Assembly: GCA_900472605.1 (NCBI GenBank)
Contig: UCJD01000004.1
Location: 1-64,000 of the forward strand
Direction of reading: 5' to 3'
DNA: 64,000 bases
Source: Hyphomicrobiales bacterium
GTDB taxonomy: Bacteria; Pseudomonadota; Alphaproteobacteria; Rhizobiales; Rhizobiaceae
A program made the translations under genes and the position numbers. This document shows, piece by piece, positions 34,606-42,548 of the stretch (the first letter of the stretch is position 1; each line of letters starts with the position of its first letter). The notes beneath the pieces are model-generated. The model was not told the DNA's origin. It searched no databases and saw only the letters and a program-made list of their open reading frames with translations.

Positions 34606-34917
34606 TGTTGATGGGGTGCGAGAGCCGGATGCTTGCGGTCGGCGCGGTCGCTTTGCAGCCGATTATGGTCAACAGATCCCTAACGTATCGTTTATGAGGA
34701 ATAAATATCGGGACAGTCTGGCCGTCCGCGGTCCCGCCGCTTGAGCACGAACGGATCGTGCGTGACGCGGCACGTGTTGAACAGTGCGCGGCGCGGTGCA
34801 CGGTTTGTCGACTGCCTTCCAAAGCGGCAATACATTTAGAAAAGCGTGAGACGGCCACAATCCTGTCGCTTCGATCCTTATCTCTAGGGATAGGATTCCA
34901 GAATGGAGGAGTGAGAA
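34606..34917. other. 312-bp intergenic region
   Basis: Between the diverging DUF882 and small secreted-protein genes. No credible gene. An imperfect hairpin (ATCC plus TATC against GATA plus GGAT, one bulge) lies at 34874-34896, about 22 bases before the TTG start of the right-hand gene; otherwise nothing I can name. Confidence 0.4.
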
Positions 34918-35316
34918 TTGAATAATCTATACAAGATGTTGGCGATCGCGGTGGGAACTTTGGCAACAACGGTGGCGCCGATCTGGGCCGCTCAAGCGCC
35001 GGCCGCGGACCCGCTTGTCGGCCGCGCGTGGGTCGAGACCAAATCGCAATCCGGTCTTCCCGGCGTGATGATGGTGTTCATGGCCGATGGCAGCCTGCTG
35101 ATGGATTCGTGCTGGGAAACCTACGCTCTGCGCAAATGGAGCCGCACCTCTCACGATACCGTTACCTGGGACGAAGATGGCGCAAAAATCACCGCGAAGG
35201 TGCAATCGGTGTCGCCCACCCAGCTGACGCTTCGCGTAAAGGCGGGAAAAGATACGGTCGAGCACCGCTACAGCGTCGCCAAGGTGCCGTATATCTGCCC
35301 TGACATGAAGCGCTGA
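34918..35316 (+). CDS. Small secreted protein, function unknown
   Basis: 132 residues from a TTG at 34918 with GGAGG eight to nine bases upstream. A signal peptide (YKMLAIAVGTLATTVAPIWA, cleavage near AQA) leads to a small beta-rich domain: LVGRAWVETKSQSGLPGVMMVF, GSLLMDSCWETYALRKW, DTVTWDEDGAKITAKV. The two Cys (in DSCWE and YICPD) could form a disulfide in the periplasm. The pattern suggests a lipocalin-like or META-like fold, but I do not recognise a named family. Single gene, followed by a strong hairpin. Confidence 0.75.
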   Translation: MNNLYKMLAIAVGTLATTVAPIWAAQAPAADPLVGRAWVETKSQSGLPGVMMVFMADGSLLMDSCWETYALRKWSRTSHDTVTWDEDGAKITAKVQSVSPTQLTLRVKAGKDTVEHRYSVAKVPYICPDMKR

Positions 35317-35328
35317 ATTAGCCGTTCG

Positions 35329-35360
35329 GCGAGCGGATATCCTGTCCGGATACCGCTTGC
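35329..35360. terminator. Strong hairpin between converging genes
   Basis: Stem GCGAGCGG plus TATCC against GGATA plus CCGCTTGC (13 pairs, one G-T, one bulged A) with loop TGTCC. It lies 13 bases after the secreted-protein stop and 20 bases from the stop of the converging CNNM-type gene. Confidence 0.55.
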
Positions 35361-35379
35361 CGCATGTTCTTCAGCGTGA

Positions 35380-36681
35380 TTACTCGACCTCGGCCGTCTG
35401 GCGCGTATCGAGCGAGCTGACCAGGATCTTGTCGATGCGCCGGCCGTCGAGGTCGATGACCTCGAAACGCCAACCATCCCTCGTGAAGCTCTCGCCAAGC
35501 ACCGGAAGGTGCTTCAGCTCTTCGAGAACGAGACCCGCGACGGTCTGGTATTCGAGATCGTCGCCAAGCTTCAGGCTCATGAATTCCGCGAACTCGTCGA
35601 TCGGCGTCCAGCCGGAGACGAGATAGGATCCGTCGTCGCGGCGCGCGATCGCCTGTTCGTCGATCGGGCCATCCTGCAGCGCGCCCATGATCGCTTCCAT
35701 GATGTCGCCGGAGGAAATGACGCCTTCGAAATGTCCGTACTCGTCGAAGACAAGCACCATATGCACCGGCGACGTGCGGATCGCCTGGATGACGCTGATG
35801 GCGTTGGAGAGATCCGAAACGATCGGCACGTCCTGCGTGATCGCCTTCAGGTCGGCGGTGCCCTGAACGGACATCGAGTCGTAAAAGTCCTTGACCGCGA
35901 GCACGCCCAGCACCTCGTCCGAGCTGCCCTTTCGCACAGGCAGGCGCGAGCGCTTGGTGCTGTGCAGCTGGGCGCGGATTTCTTCCAGGCTGTCATCGAC
36001 GTCGATGATTTCGACATCGCGGCGCGGTGTCATCAGCGCGCGCGCCGTGCGGTCGGCAAGCCGCATGACACCGGAGATCATGGCGGATTCTTCGCTTTCG
36101 ATCACGCCTGCGGATTGAGCCTCGGCGAGAACAGTCTTGATCTCTTCGTCCGAGACATTGTCGCCGCCCTTGCCCGATTGCCCAAGCAGTTTCAGCACCA
36201 GCTTTCCGGACGCATCGAGCAGCCAGACCAGCGGTAGCGCCATCTTTGAAAGAACCGCCATGGCGGGTGCAACCTTGGCCGCGACCGCTTCCGGTTCGCG
36301 TAGCGCGATCTGCTTCGGTACCAGTTCTCCGACGATCAGCGACAGGTAAGTGATCGCGATGACCACGGTACCAACGCCCACGGCATCGGCCACCGTCGGC
36401 GACATGCCCTGAAGCTGGAGCCAAGCGGTCAGGCGGCTACCGAGCGTGGCGCCCGAGAAGGCACCGGAGAGAACGCCGACGAGCGTAATGCCAATCTGCA
36501 CTGTTGACAGAAACCTGCCGGGGTTTTCGGCAAGCTTTATGGCTTGTGCGGCTCCTCTGCTTCCGTGATCGGCGAGAACTTTAAGGCGGGCGGGTCGGGA
36601 GGACACGACAGCCAATTCCGACATGGCGAGCACACCATTGAGGATGGTGAGCAAGACCACAATTCCAATTTCGAGAAACAC
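35380..36681 (-). CDS. CNNM/CorC-HlyC family membrane protein
   Basis: 433 residues from a GTG at 36681 with AAGGG five bases upstream; the frame is longer but the extra part is unlikely to be used. The N-terminal DUF21 domain has four helices (IGIVVLLTILNGVLAMSELA; FLSTVQIGITLVGVLSGAFSG; VVIAITYLSLIVGELVPKQIAL; ALPLVWLLDASGKLVLKLLG). A CBS pair follows (LMTPRRDVEIIDVDD through DVPIVSDLSNAISVIQAIR), then a CorC_HlyC domain (LDDLEYQTVAGLVLEELKHLP) at the end. Historically called hemolysin; homologues in fact export or regulate Mg2+. Inner membrane. Lies between a converging secreted-protein gene and a divergent diguanylate cyclase. Confidence 0.92.
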   Translation of the reverse strand: MFLEIGIVVLLTILNGVLAMSELAVVSSRPARLKVLADHGSRGAAQAIKLAENPGRFLSTVQIGITLVGVLSGAFSGATLGSRLTAWLQLQGMSPTVADAVGVGTVVIAITYLSLIVGELVPKQIALREPEAVAAKVAPAMAVLSKMALPLVWLLDASGKLVLKLLGQSGKGGDNVSDEEIKTVLAEAQSAGVIESEESAMISGVMRLADRTARALMTPRRDVEIIDVDDSLEEIRAQLHSTKRSRLPVRKGSSDEVLGVLAVKDFYDSMSVQGTADLKAITQDVPIVSDLSNAISVIQAIRTSPVHMVLVFDEYGHFEGVISSGDIMEAIMGALQDGPIDEQAIARRDDGSYLVSGWTPIDEFAEFMSLKLGDDLEYQTVAGLVLEELKHLPVLGESFTRDGWRFEVIDLDGRRIDKILVSSLDTRQTAEVE

Positions 36682-36876
36682 AGGAGCCCTTGTTCGTTGA
36701 CGATGATGACGCAAGATAGGTGCAATCACACCGGTTGCAAAGCGGCGGATCCGATTTTATCGCGCGTGAAGCCGAGAAGGCACGATCGCCATCTATCTGG
36801 TAAATTAGCGTTTTAAGTCAGAAGAGCTTAACTTTCGCATGTTACACAAGCGACTATACTTCTTGTGATCACGTGT

Positions 36877-37851
36877 ATGGCCGACGAAGAGATACTTCCA
36901 CCAGAGATCCTGACTTCGATACTGATGCGAATGTTCGAGTTCGCACCAATCGCCATGGCCGTTTCCACCAGCGATACCGAGACATCCAGCTACCTCAAGG
37001 TAAACGACGCCTATCTCAGGCTTACCGGCCTGAAATGGGAGGATATCAGCGGCAGGACCCTGATTTCGGAAGGTGCCGCGATCAGCAGCCCGGCGCGGGA
37101 TCGGCGCCATCGCATGCTGGCCGAAGACGGCGGCTACGTGCTGGAGGAAGTCGATATCCGCCATGCCGACGGAACGGTGTTGCCCACGCTCATCTCCGCG
37201 CAGCGCACGGTCATCGATGGAGTGTCTTTTGATGTCGAAGTCATCCTCGACGTTTCCGCACGCGTTCGCCACCAGCACGAAATCGAGCTTGCGCTCCGCG
37301 CTTCGGCGCGCACTGATGCGCTGTCGGGCCTGCCCAATCGCGCCTGTTTCGATGAAGTTCTCGCAGAGCACCTGGAGCGGCGTGACGACACCGACAAGCT
37401 TCTGGCGCTGGCGTTCATCGATTTCAACGGCTTCAAAGCTGTGAACGACACGATGGGCCACGCCGCGGGCGACGAGGTGCTGAGGATCATCGCCAGCCGC
37501 TTCCGCGACAGCTTCCGCGCCAACGATTTCATCGCGCGTATCGGCGGCGACGAGTTCGTTGTTCTTCTGGAGGTCGATCCCTCGCACTTGAACGACGTGG
37601 AACTCACGCTCAAGGACGCGGTCGATCGCATCTTCAAGCCGATCGCGGTCGATGGCGTTGTCGTCGAATTGGGTGCTGCGATGGGTGTCACACTGATGCA
37701 GCCGGAAGACGACGCTGCTTCATTCGTCAAGCGTGCCGACGATTACATGTATCTGGCGAAGCAGACAGGTGATCGGCTGGCCATGATCTGGCTTGGTAAG
37801 ACGGATAGCCACCTAGTCAAGGCGAAAACCGTCACTGGTGCCATAGGTTGA
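36877..37851 (+). CDS. PAS-GGDEF diguanylate cyclase
   Basis: 324 residues from the ATG at 36877 (GTG 36865 is an in-frame alternative). A PAS domain fills about 15-135 (EFAPIAMAVSTSD, YLRLTGLKWEDISGRTLI, VDIRHADGTVLPT). A GGDEF domain follows: TDALSGLPNRACFDEVL, FIDFNGFKAVNDTMGHAAGD, RIGGDEF at the active site (223-227), with an RxxD inhibitory site (RAND, 214-217) five residues before it. Expected to make c-di-GMP and be feedback-inhibited. No signal peptide or helix, so cytoplasmic, sensing through PAS. It lies 402 bp from the exporter operon of the giant surface protein, converging on the 87-aa gene; a link to adhesion is plausible but unproven. Confidence 0.92.
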   Translation: MADEEILPPEILTSILMRMFEFAPIAMAVSTSDTETSSYLKVNDAYLRLTGLKWEDISGRTLISEGAAISSPARDRRHRMLAEDGGYVLEEVDIRHADGTVLPTLISAQRTVIDGVSFDVEVILDVSARVRHQHEIELALRASARTDALSGLPNRACFDEVLAEHLERRDDTDKLLALAFIDFNGFKAVNDTMGHAAGDEVLRIIASRFRDSFRANDFIARIGGDEFVVLLEVDPSHLNDVELTLKDAVDRIFKPIAVDGVVVELGAAMGVTLMQPEDDAASFVKRADDYMYLAKQTGDRLAMIWLGKTDSHLVKAKTVTGAIG

Positions 37852-37871
37852 ATTCCAATATAGGCAGTCGT

Positions 37872-37886
37872 GCGCTGCAGCAGCGC
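37872..37886. terminator. Short hairpin between converging genes
   Basis: GCGCTG-CAG-CAGCGC (6-bp stem, 3-base loop), 21 bases after the diguanylate-cyclase stop and touching the stop codon of the 87-aa gene. Weak. Confidence 0.3.
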
Positions 37887-38149
37887 TAGAAGTCCGGCGG
37901 TGCCGGAAGCTGGTCGGCGTTTTCCTCAAGCTCGGCCTGCGCGGCCCTAAGCGTTGCCTGCTCGCTCGGAAACGGGCTGCTGTCGACGGCGGGAAGCTCA
38001 CCGCGCATATCCGTGACACGGTAGAACCAGCGTTCGTCCGCACCATTGATCGTCAGCCGAAAGCGTCCATGGCTCGCAAAGGCGCGGCCCGCGTTGTCGC
38101 GCTGCCACATACCATGGTGATGACTTGTTCTTCTCTTGAAGAGGCGCAT
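37886..38149 (-). CDS. Small orphan protein, 87 aa, downstream of exporter operon
   Basis: A basic N-terminus (RLFKRRTSHHHG) precedes a small domain RFRLTINGADERWFYRVTDMRGEL and an acidic helix QATLRAAQAELEENADQ. AAGGA lies about seven bases before the ATG. It does not match a family I know. It lies 103 bases downstream of the M50-HlyD gene on the same strand and may be transcribed with it, but the gap is wide enough for its own promoter. No signal peptide. Confidence 0.6.
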   Translation of the reverse strand: MRLFKRRTSHHHGMWQRDNAGRAFASHGRFRLTINGADERWFYRVTDMRGELPAVDSSPFPSEQATLRAAQAELEENADQLPAPPDF

Positions 38150-38252
38150 TTTCGCATCCTTTCAGTCGATTCCTCATCGTCCAAAATACTATCCTCAGTA
38201 AGCTATTCAAGGGTGCGGTGCCTCCTATGGTTTCATAGTTGTTACGATAACG

Positions 38253-40382
38253 TCAGGCGCCGGCTTCGCGGACCAGAACTTTTACAACCTGTCGCCAAAC
38301 CCGGCCTGCAATACTTTCGCCTTTGCCGTTCAATACAACCACGCCTCTGACAGTCTCGGACAAAGGCTTGCCGGATACCTCGGCGGTGATCGCATACTGT
38401 GCCGAAACAGGGCTAAGGCGCAGCCGTTCATGGGCGTTTTGCGGGTGGACGGCGATTTCACCGTGATACTCGGAGGTCAGTTGGGGGATGTCGATCTCCG
38501 AAGCGCCCGCCGAGGCGATGGAGGTCACCTGCACCGGCATCGAGGACTGCGTGAGATCGTCGGGGATGAAGTGGCCCGTAGCGCCGACTTCGAGGCGGCC
38601 GCGGTCGCCGCCGGATACGAAGCCGCGCGCCGCCATGCCGGACGCGCCGGCGATGGTCGCAAGCTGGTCCTTGCGGCTGATCCAGCGGCCGAGATGGACT
38701 TGCGGGTCGATGTCGATGACGGTGCCATCGAACGGCGCGCGAACGACAAGCGATGCCTGCCGGCGCGCAAGGCCATCGCCCTTGGCCTCGAGTGCGGCCA
38801 GTTGCGATTGCAGGATACCGCGGTCGACGAGGTTCTGCGGATCGGCCAGCACGCGCGCCAGTCGGTAGCGCGTCAGCTCGGCCTCGATTTCGGTGGTGCG
38901 AAGTTCCTGCTGCAACTCGGGGCGACTGATGGAAAACAGCATGTCGTTTTTCTTCACGATGTCGCCGCGCTTGATCGCGATCGCCTCGATCTTTCCCGGC
39001 TCCATCGGGAAAAGCCGCGTGAACTCGTTCGGATAGAGTGCCGCCGGGGCGGAGACGCTCTTGAAGATCGGCAGCGAGATCAATGCGACGATGGCAAGGA
39101 AGATCGCCAGCGACAGATAGCTGCGTCTGCTCGTGATGATGTCATGGCGCATGGTCCACCACTCCCGGAGTTCGGACAGGATCGGCCGAAGGATGAAAAA
39201 GCCGATTTCGACGGCAAAGAGCATCACGCCTACGATCTTGATGGTGAAGTGGTAGACGAGGAGCGCGATGCCGAAATAGAGAAACAGCCGGTAGATCGTC
39301 GTGGCGATCGCATAGAGCGTCACGGTCGCGTCGAGTTTCGGACCGAAGCGATCGGGCCGTTCCTCGCCGGTATTGAACAAGAAATGACGAAGCCGCCACC
39401 GCAGATGGCGGAAAGCGCGCGGCTGCAGGTTTTCGACACCCAGGAGGTCGGCGAAGATGTAGTAGCCGTCGAAGCGCATGAAGGGGTTGAGGTTGACGAT
39501 CAGGCTGAGCACCCAGCCGGTCGCGGCGAGAACGAAGGCCGCGGACCGAAACGGTCCGTCGGGGAGGAACACCCAGAGCAGCAGCGCGAATACGGCGATG
39601 TGCATCTCGGTCAGCACGCCGGCCGTATCGATCTTCAGCCGATCGAAGCGCGATTTCAGCCGCCATGCATCGCTGACGTCGGTATAGAGCAGCGGCACCA
39701 GCACCATGAAGGCGATGCCCATGGTGGGAACGCGGCAGCCATGGCGGTGCGCGACATAGGCGTGGCCCAGCTCATGCATCGACTTGATGAAGCCGACCGA
39801 GATCACGGAGACCACGATGCCTTCCAGCGTGAAGATGTAAGGAAAGGTGCCGGTGAAGGCATCCCATTGGCGCGACACCAGATAGAGCCCGAGAATGGCG
39901 GCGCAGACGGTAAGGGCATGGAAAGCCGGGCTGAAGAGCCCCGTGATATAGGGGGCCGTCTTGCGGATGAAGCGGTCCGGCCGCACCAACGGAATGCGAA
40001 AGAAAAGGTAATTGTGGATCAGCCGCATGAACAGCGAGTGGCGACGCGTCGCGCTGGCATGAAGCGCCCGCCAGGTCGCCGATGCCGGCTCGGTGACGAA
40101 GAAGCTCGTTTCGAGCATCCGCATTGCGGCATAGATCTCTTCCTGCTCGGGAAGCCGCCCGAACTGCGCCTGCACGGCCTGGATGAGACCGCGCAGCGAG
40201 CGTGCGAAGTTCCAGAGCGTCAGCAGCTGGAACATTTCGAAGGTGATGCGGAAGAAGCGGTTGCGGACTGGATCAAGCACGATCCAGACCGGCTCGCCGG
40301 ATAGGCTGGTACCGCCGCGCACGATCTGCAGATCCTCGCGCAAGGGCGGCAGTCTGAGATCGGGCGAGGGAGGGGTGCTCAT
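38253..40382 (-). CDS. PqqD-like / M50 site-2-protease-like / HlyD fusion protein
   Basis: 709 residues, three parts. Residues 15-100 look PqqD-like (WIVLDPVRNRFFRITFEMFQLL then RGLIQAVQAQFG), the fold used as a peptide-recognition element. About 145-410 is a polytopic M50/S2P-like domain: HELGH (203-207) is the zinc site and NPFMRFDGYY (299-308) supplies the third ligand Asp305. About 425-700 is a HlyD-type adaptor: a helix, then a barrel-sandwich half (GKIEAIAIKRGDIVKKND), a coiled coil and the second half (APFDGTVIDIDP). The gene starts inside the stop of the GAF-HlyD gene (4-bp overlap). It resembles a peptide-processing exporter subunit (YydH-like architecture). Likely handles the giant surface protein encoded divergently (inference). 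Confidence 0.82.
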   Translation of the reverse strand: MSTPPSPDLRLPPLREDLQIVRGGTSLSGEPVWIVLDPVRNRFFRITFEMFQLLTLWNFARSLRGLIQAVQAQFGRLPEQEEIYAAMRMLETSFFVTEPASATWRALHASATRRHSLFMRLIHNYLFFRIPLVRPDRFIRKTAPYITGLFSPAFHALTVCAAILGLYLVSRQWDAFTGTFPYIFTLEGIVVSVISVGFIKSMHELGHAYVAHRHGCRVPTMGIAFMVLVPLLYTDVSDAWRLKSRFDRLKIDTAGVLTEMHIAVFALLLWVFLPDGPFRSAAFVLAATGWVLSLIVNLNPFMRFDGYYIFADLLGVENLQPRAFRHLRWRLRHFLFNTGEERPDRFGPKLDATVTLYAIATTIYRLFLYFGIALLVYHFTIKIVGVMLFAVEIGFFILRPILSELREWWTMRHDIITSRRSYLSLAIFLAIVALISLPIFKSVSAPAALYPNEFTRLFPMEPGKIEAIAIKRGDIVKKNDMLFSISRPELQQELRTTEIEAELTRYRLARVLADPQNLVDRGILQSQLAALEAKGDGLARRQASLVVRAPFDGTVIDIDPQVHLGRWISRKDQLATIAGASGMAARGFVSGGDRGRLEVGATGHFIPDDLTQSSMPVQVTSIASAGASEIDIPQLTSEYHGEIAVHPQNAHERLRLSPVSAQYAITAEVSGKPLSETVRGVVVLNGKGESIAGRVWRQVVKVLVREAGA

Positions 40383-41761
40383 AGGCCAAGCCGCTGCCTG
40401 ATCGCGGCAATCGGCCTGCGGAACAGATAATAGGCCAGCGGCACTTTTTCGCCGAAAATTTGCGATGTTCCGCGGATGCCGAGACGCAGGCCACGTTCCG
40501 GCACGGCGTCAAATCCGGCATAGATGCGATAGGCCAGAATGTTGCCCTCGATCATCTGCGGATCGAAGGAGGAGGACAGCGTCTTAGCCGCGACCGGGTG
40601 CAGCGGGTCTGCATCGAGAAAGGCGCTGACCGCCGCACCGTTCTCGACCGCGATCGCGTCGGCCACCGGCACGTCGATACGCAGTTGAACGCGGCTGGGG
40701 TCAGCCACTTCCATCACCCGCTCGCCGATCGACACCGGCCGGCCGATCCAGTCTCGCTTGTCGGTGAAGATGACCACGCCGTCGCTTTCGGCTTTCACGT
40801 TCGTGCGAGCCAGCATGTCGGCGGCGTAATCGCGCTTGGCGGAGGCGACGCTCAATTCGCTTCTCGTGACTGCCAGGTCGCGCCGTGCTTCCGGGTCGGC
40901 GATCGCACGTTGGCTGATCTGCATCAGCTTCGCCTGCGCCACCTTCACATCCTGCTCGGCGACGCGCAGCTCGTTTCGAAGCGCGGTGTCGGCCAGCCTG
41001 AAGAGCGGCTGTCCCTTCACCACGCTTGCGTTCGGATTGACAAGGACCTCCTCAATCGCGCCGTCGAGCGGTGCTGCGACGATCTCCGGCGCCACGGGAA
41101 CCACCTCGCTCGGCGCCAGCACCGTCATGTGCACGGGGATGAACATCGCGGCTATCGCCAGCAAAAGAGCGGTTCCGATCAGCGGCTTGATCGGCAGATT
41201 GCGCTTCAGGCGTCTCGGTCCGCTGAGCGCCCGCCAGGCGTGGGAATAGGTCTCGGCCAGCCTTTCGGCCAGCAGCAGATCCGCCTCCGGCCACGGCGTT
41301 TCGCGCGCCAGCAGCATGCCCGCGAAAATATGGCCGTCGCGCAGTTGAAACGGCACCCAGGCCATGAAGCGAAAGGGGTAACTATCCTGTTCGATTTCGC
41401 CGGGCGGACAATAGGCGGGAAGGGTGAAGGCCTTGATTTTTGCCAGTCCGGCCTCGCGGGAGAGCTGTCTGATCAGGCCCTCTATGAAGCGGATGCGCGG
41501 TGCGTTTCTGTCCACCGCGCCGATCGACGATACCGTCTCGACTTTAAAGACGCCCTTTGGCACCGACAGCACGAAGATCTGCCTGGCCTTGGTGAGCTTC
41601 ATCGTCTCGTTGGCGATCAGGAAGCGCAGTTCGCCGACGCTTTCGACACGGCGCGCGTCGGCCTCGATCCTGAGGAGGAGTTCGTAGACGTGGTGGGCGG
41701 CTGCGGCTGCCGGTGGCTGAAGCTTGATTGGATCGCTTGTCGGCTTTTCGACACCTTGCAT
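40379..41761 (-). CDS. GAF-like / HlyD membrane-fusion protein
   Basis: 460 residues. Residues about 35-180 look like a GAF-type cytoplasmic domain (VESVGELRFLIANETMKLT; FMAWVPFQLRDGHIFAGMLL; WPEADLLLAERLAETYSHAW). A single helix (194-212) crosses the inner membrane. The periplasmic part is a HlyD-like adaptor: EIVAAPLDGAIEEVLVNPNA, a helical hairpin (RNELRVAEQDVKVAQAKL and RRDLAVTRSELSVASAKRD), and AESDGVVIFTDK for the second lipoyl half. It is 8 bases after the small adaptor gene and overlaps the M50-HlyD gene by 4 bases. A sensor-like domain on an adaptor is unusual and may gate export (inference). Confidence 0.8.
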   Translation of the reverse strand: MQGVEKPTSDPIKLQPPAAAAAHHVYELLLRIEADARRVESVGELRFLIANETMKLTKARQIFVLSVPKGVFKVETVSSIGAVDRNAPRIRFIEGLIRQLSREAGLAKIKAFTLPAYCPPGEIEQDSYPFRFMAWVPFQLRDGHIFAGMLLARETPWPEADLLLAERLAETYSHAWRALSGPRRLKRNLPIKPLIGTALLLAIAAMFIPVHMTVLAPSEVVPVAPEIVAAPLDGAIEEVLVNPNASVVKGQPLFRLADTALRNELRVAEQDVKVAQAKLMQISQRAIADPEARRDLAVTRSELSVASAKRDYAADMLARTNVKAESDGVVIFTDKRDWIGRPVSIGERVMEVADPSRVQLRIDVPVADAIAVENGAAVSAFLDADPLHPVAAKTLSSSFDPQMIEGNILAYRIYAGFDAVPERGLRLGIRGTSQIFGEKVPLAYYLFRRPIAAIRQRLGL

Positions 41762-41769
41762 CTGCTGGC

Positions 41770-42528
41770 CTACTCACTCGGAACTTTGAACACTGTGGGA
41801 CCGCTCATCCCCGGCAGCACGCCGTTGGCCTGGCCGGAAAAACGCCCGGTCACCTTCACCGTCTGGCTGACCGGATCGACGGTGGCGCCGATGCGGACAA
41901 TATCGACCGGCAGTGTCTTGGCGGTCTCGTCGATGCTCAACGAAAATGCTTCGCCTTCGCGCAACCACCGCAACCAGACGGAGGGCACAAGCACGTCGAC
42001 AAGCAGATCGTTGCTGGCGACGATGTGCATGATCGGGCGGCTCGGTTCCGGCGTTTCATGCGCGTGGGATGGCATGGCGCCGATCCGGCCATCGAAGGGT
42101 GCTTTTATCGTGCAGCGGCCGAGCTTGCTGCGATAGGCGTCGGCTTCGCCCGCGGCCTGGTTGGCCTTGGCGCGGGATATCTCGACCTCGAATTTCCCGG
42201 CCGCATTCGACCGCGCCAGCCGCTCGTCATTGGCAACGGCGATCTGAGCCGCCGCCAGCGCCGCTTCCGCGGATTTGAGCTGGGCCTGGATATCTCCGCA
42301 TTCGAAGGTGGCGAGGATATCGCCCTTGTTGAAACTCTCCCCTTCCTTGAAGGGCAGGGTGGCGATGGCAAAGCCGAGATCGCTCGATATGGAGGCCTCA
42401 TCGGCGGCGCGAACGATGCCGCGCAACCCTTCAAGCGATGCCGTGGCATCCTCCGCATCATTGCCGGCGGCGTAAGCCACGCCTGCCAAGAGCTGTATCA
42501 TCAGAACGGATGCCGCTATTTGCTTCAT
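41770..42528 (-). CDS. HlyD-like periplasmic adaptor
   Basis: 252 residues from the ATG at 42528 with GGAG six bases upstream. Signal peptide KQIAASVLMIQLLAGVAYA, so periplasmic. Short RND/HlyD adaptor fold: GLRGIVRAADEASISSDLGF (first lipoyl half), a helical hairpin rich in Ala (QLKSAEAALAAAQIAVAND), CTIKAPFDGRIGAMPSH (second half) and a beta-barrel with VDPVSQTVKVTGRFSGQAN. It is shorter than most adaptors because the membrane-proximal domain is reduced. Second gene of the operon, 20 bases after the TolC gene. No RND pump gene follows, so it presumably works with the other two HlyD proteins. Confidence 0.85.
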   Translation of the reverse strand: MKQIAASVLMIQLLAGVAYAAGNDAEDATASLEGLRGIVRAADEASISSDLGFAIATLPFKEGESFNKGDILATFECGDIQAQLKSAEAALAAAQIAVANDERLARSNAAGKFEVEISRAKANQAAGEADAYRSKLGRCTIKAPFDGRIGAMPSHAHETPEPSRPIMHIVASNDLLVDVLVPSVWLRWLREGEAFSLSIDETAKTLPVDIVRIGATVDPVSQTVKVTGRFSGQANGVLPGMSGPTVFKVPSE

Positions 42529-42548
42529 CACGGTCTCCATGTCGGCCG

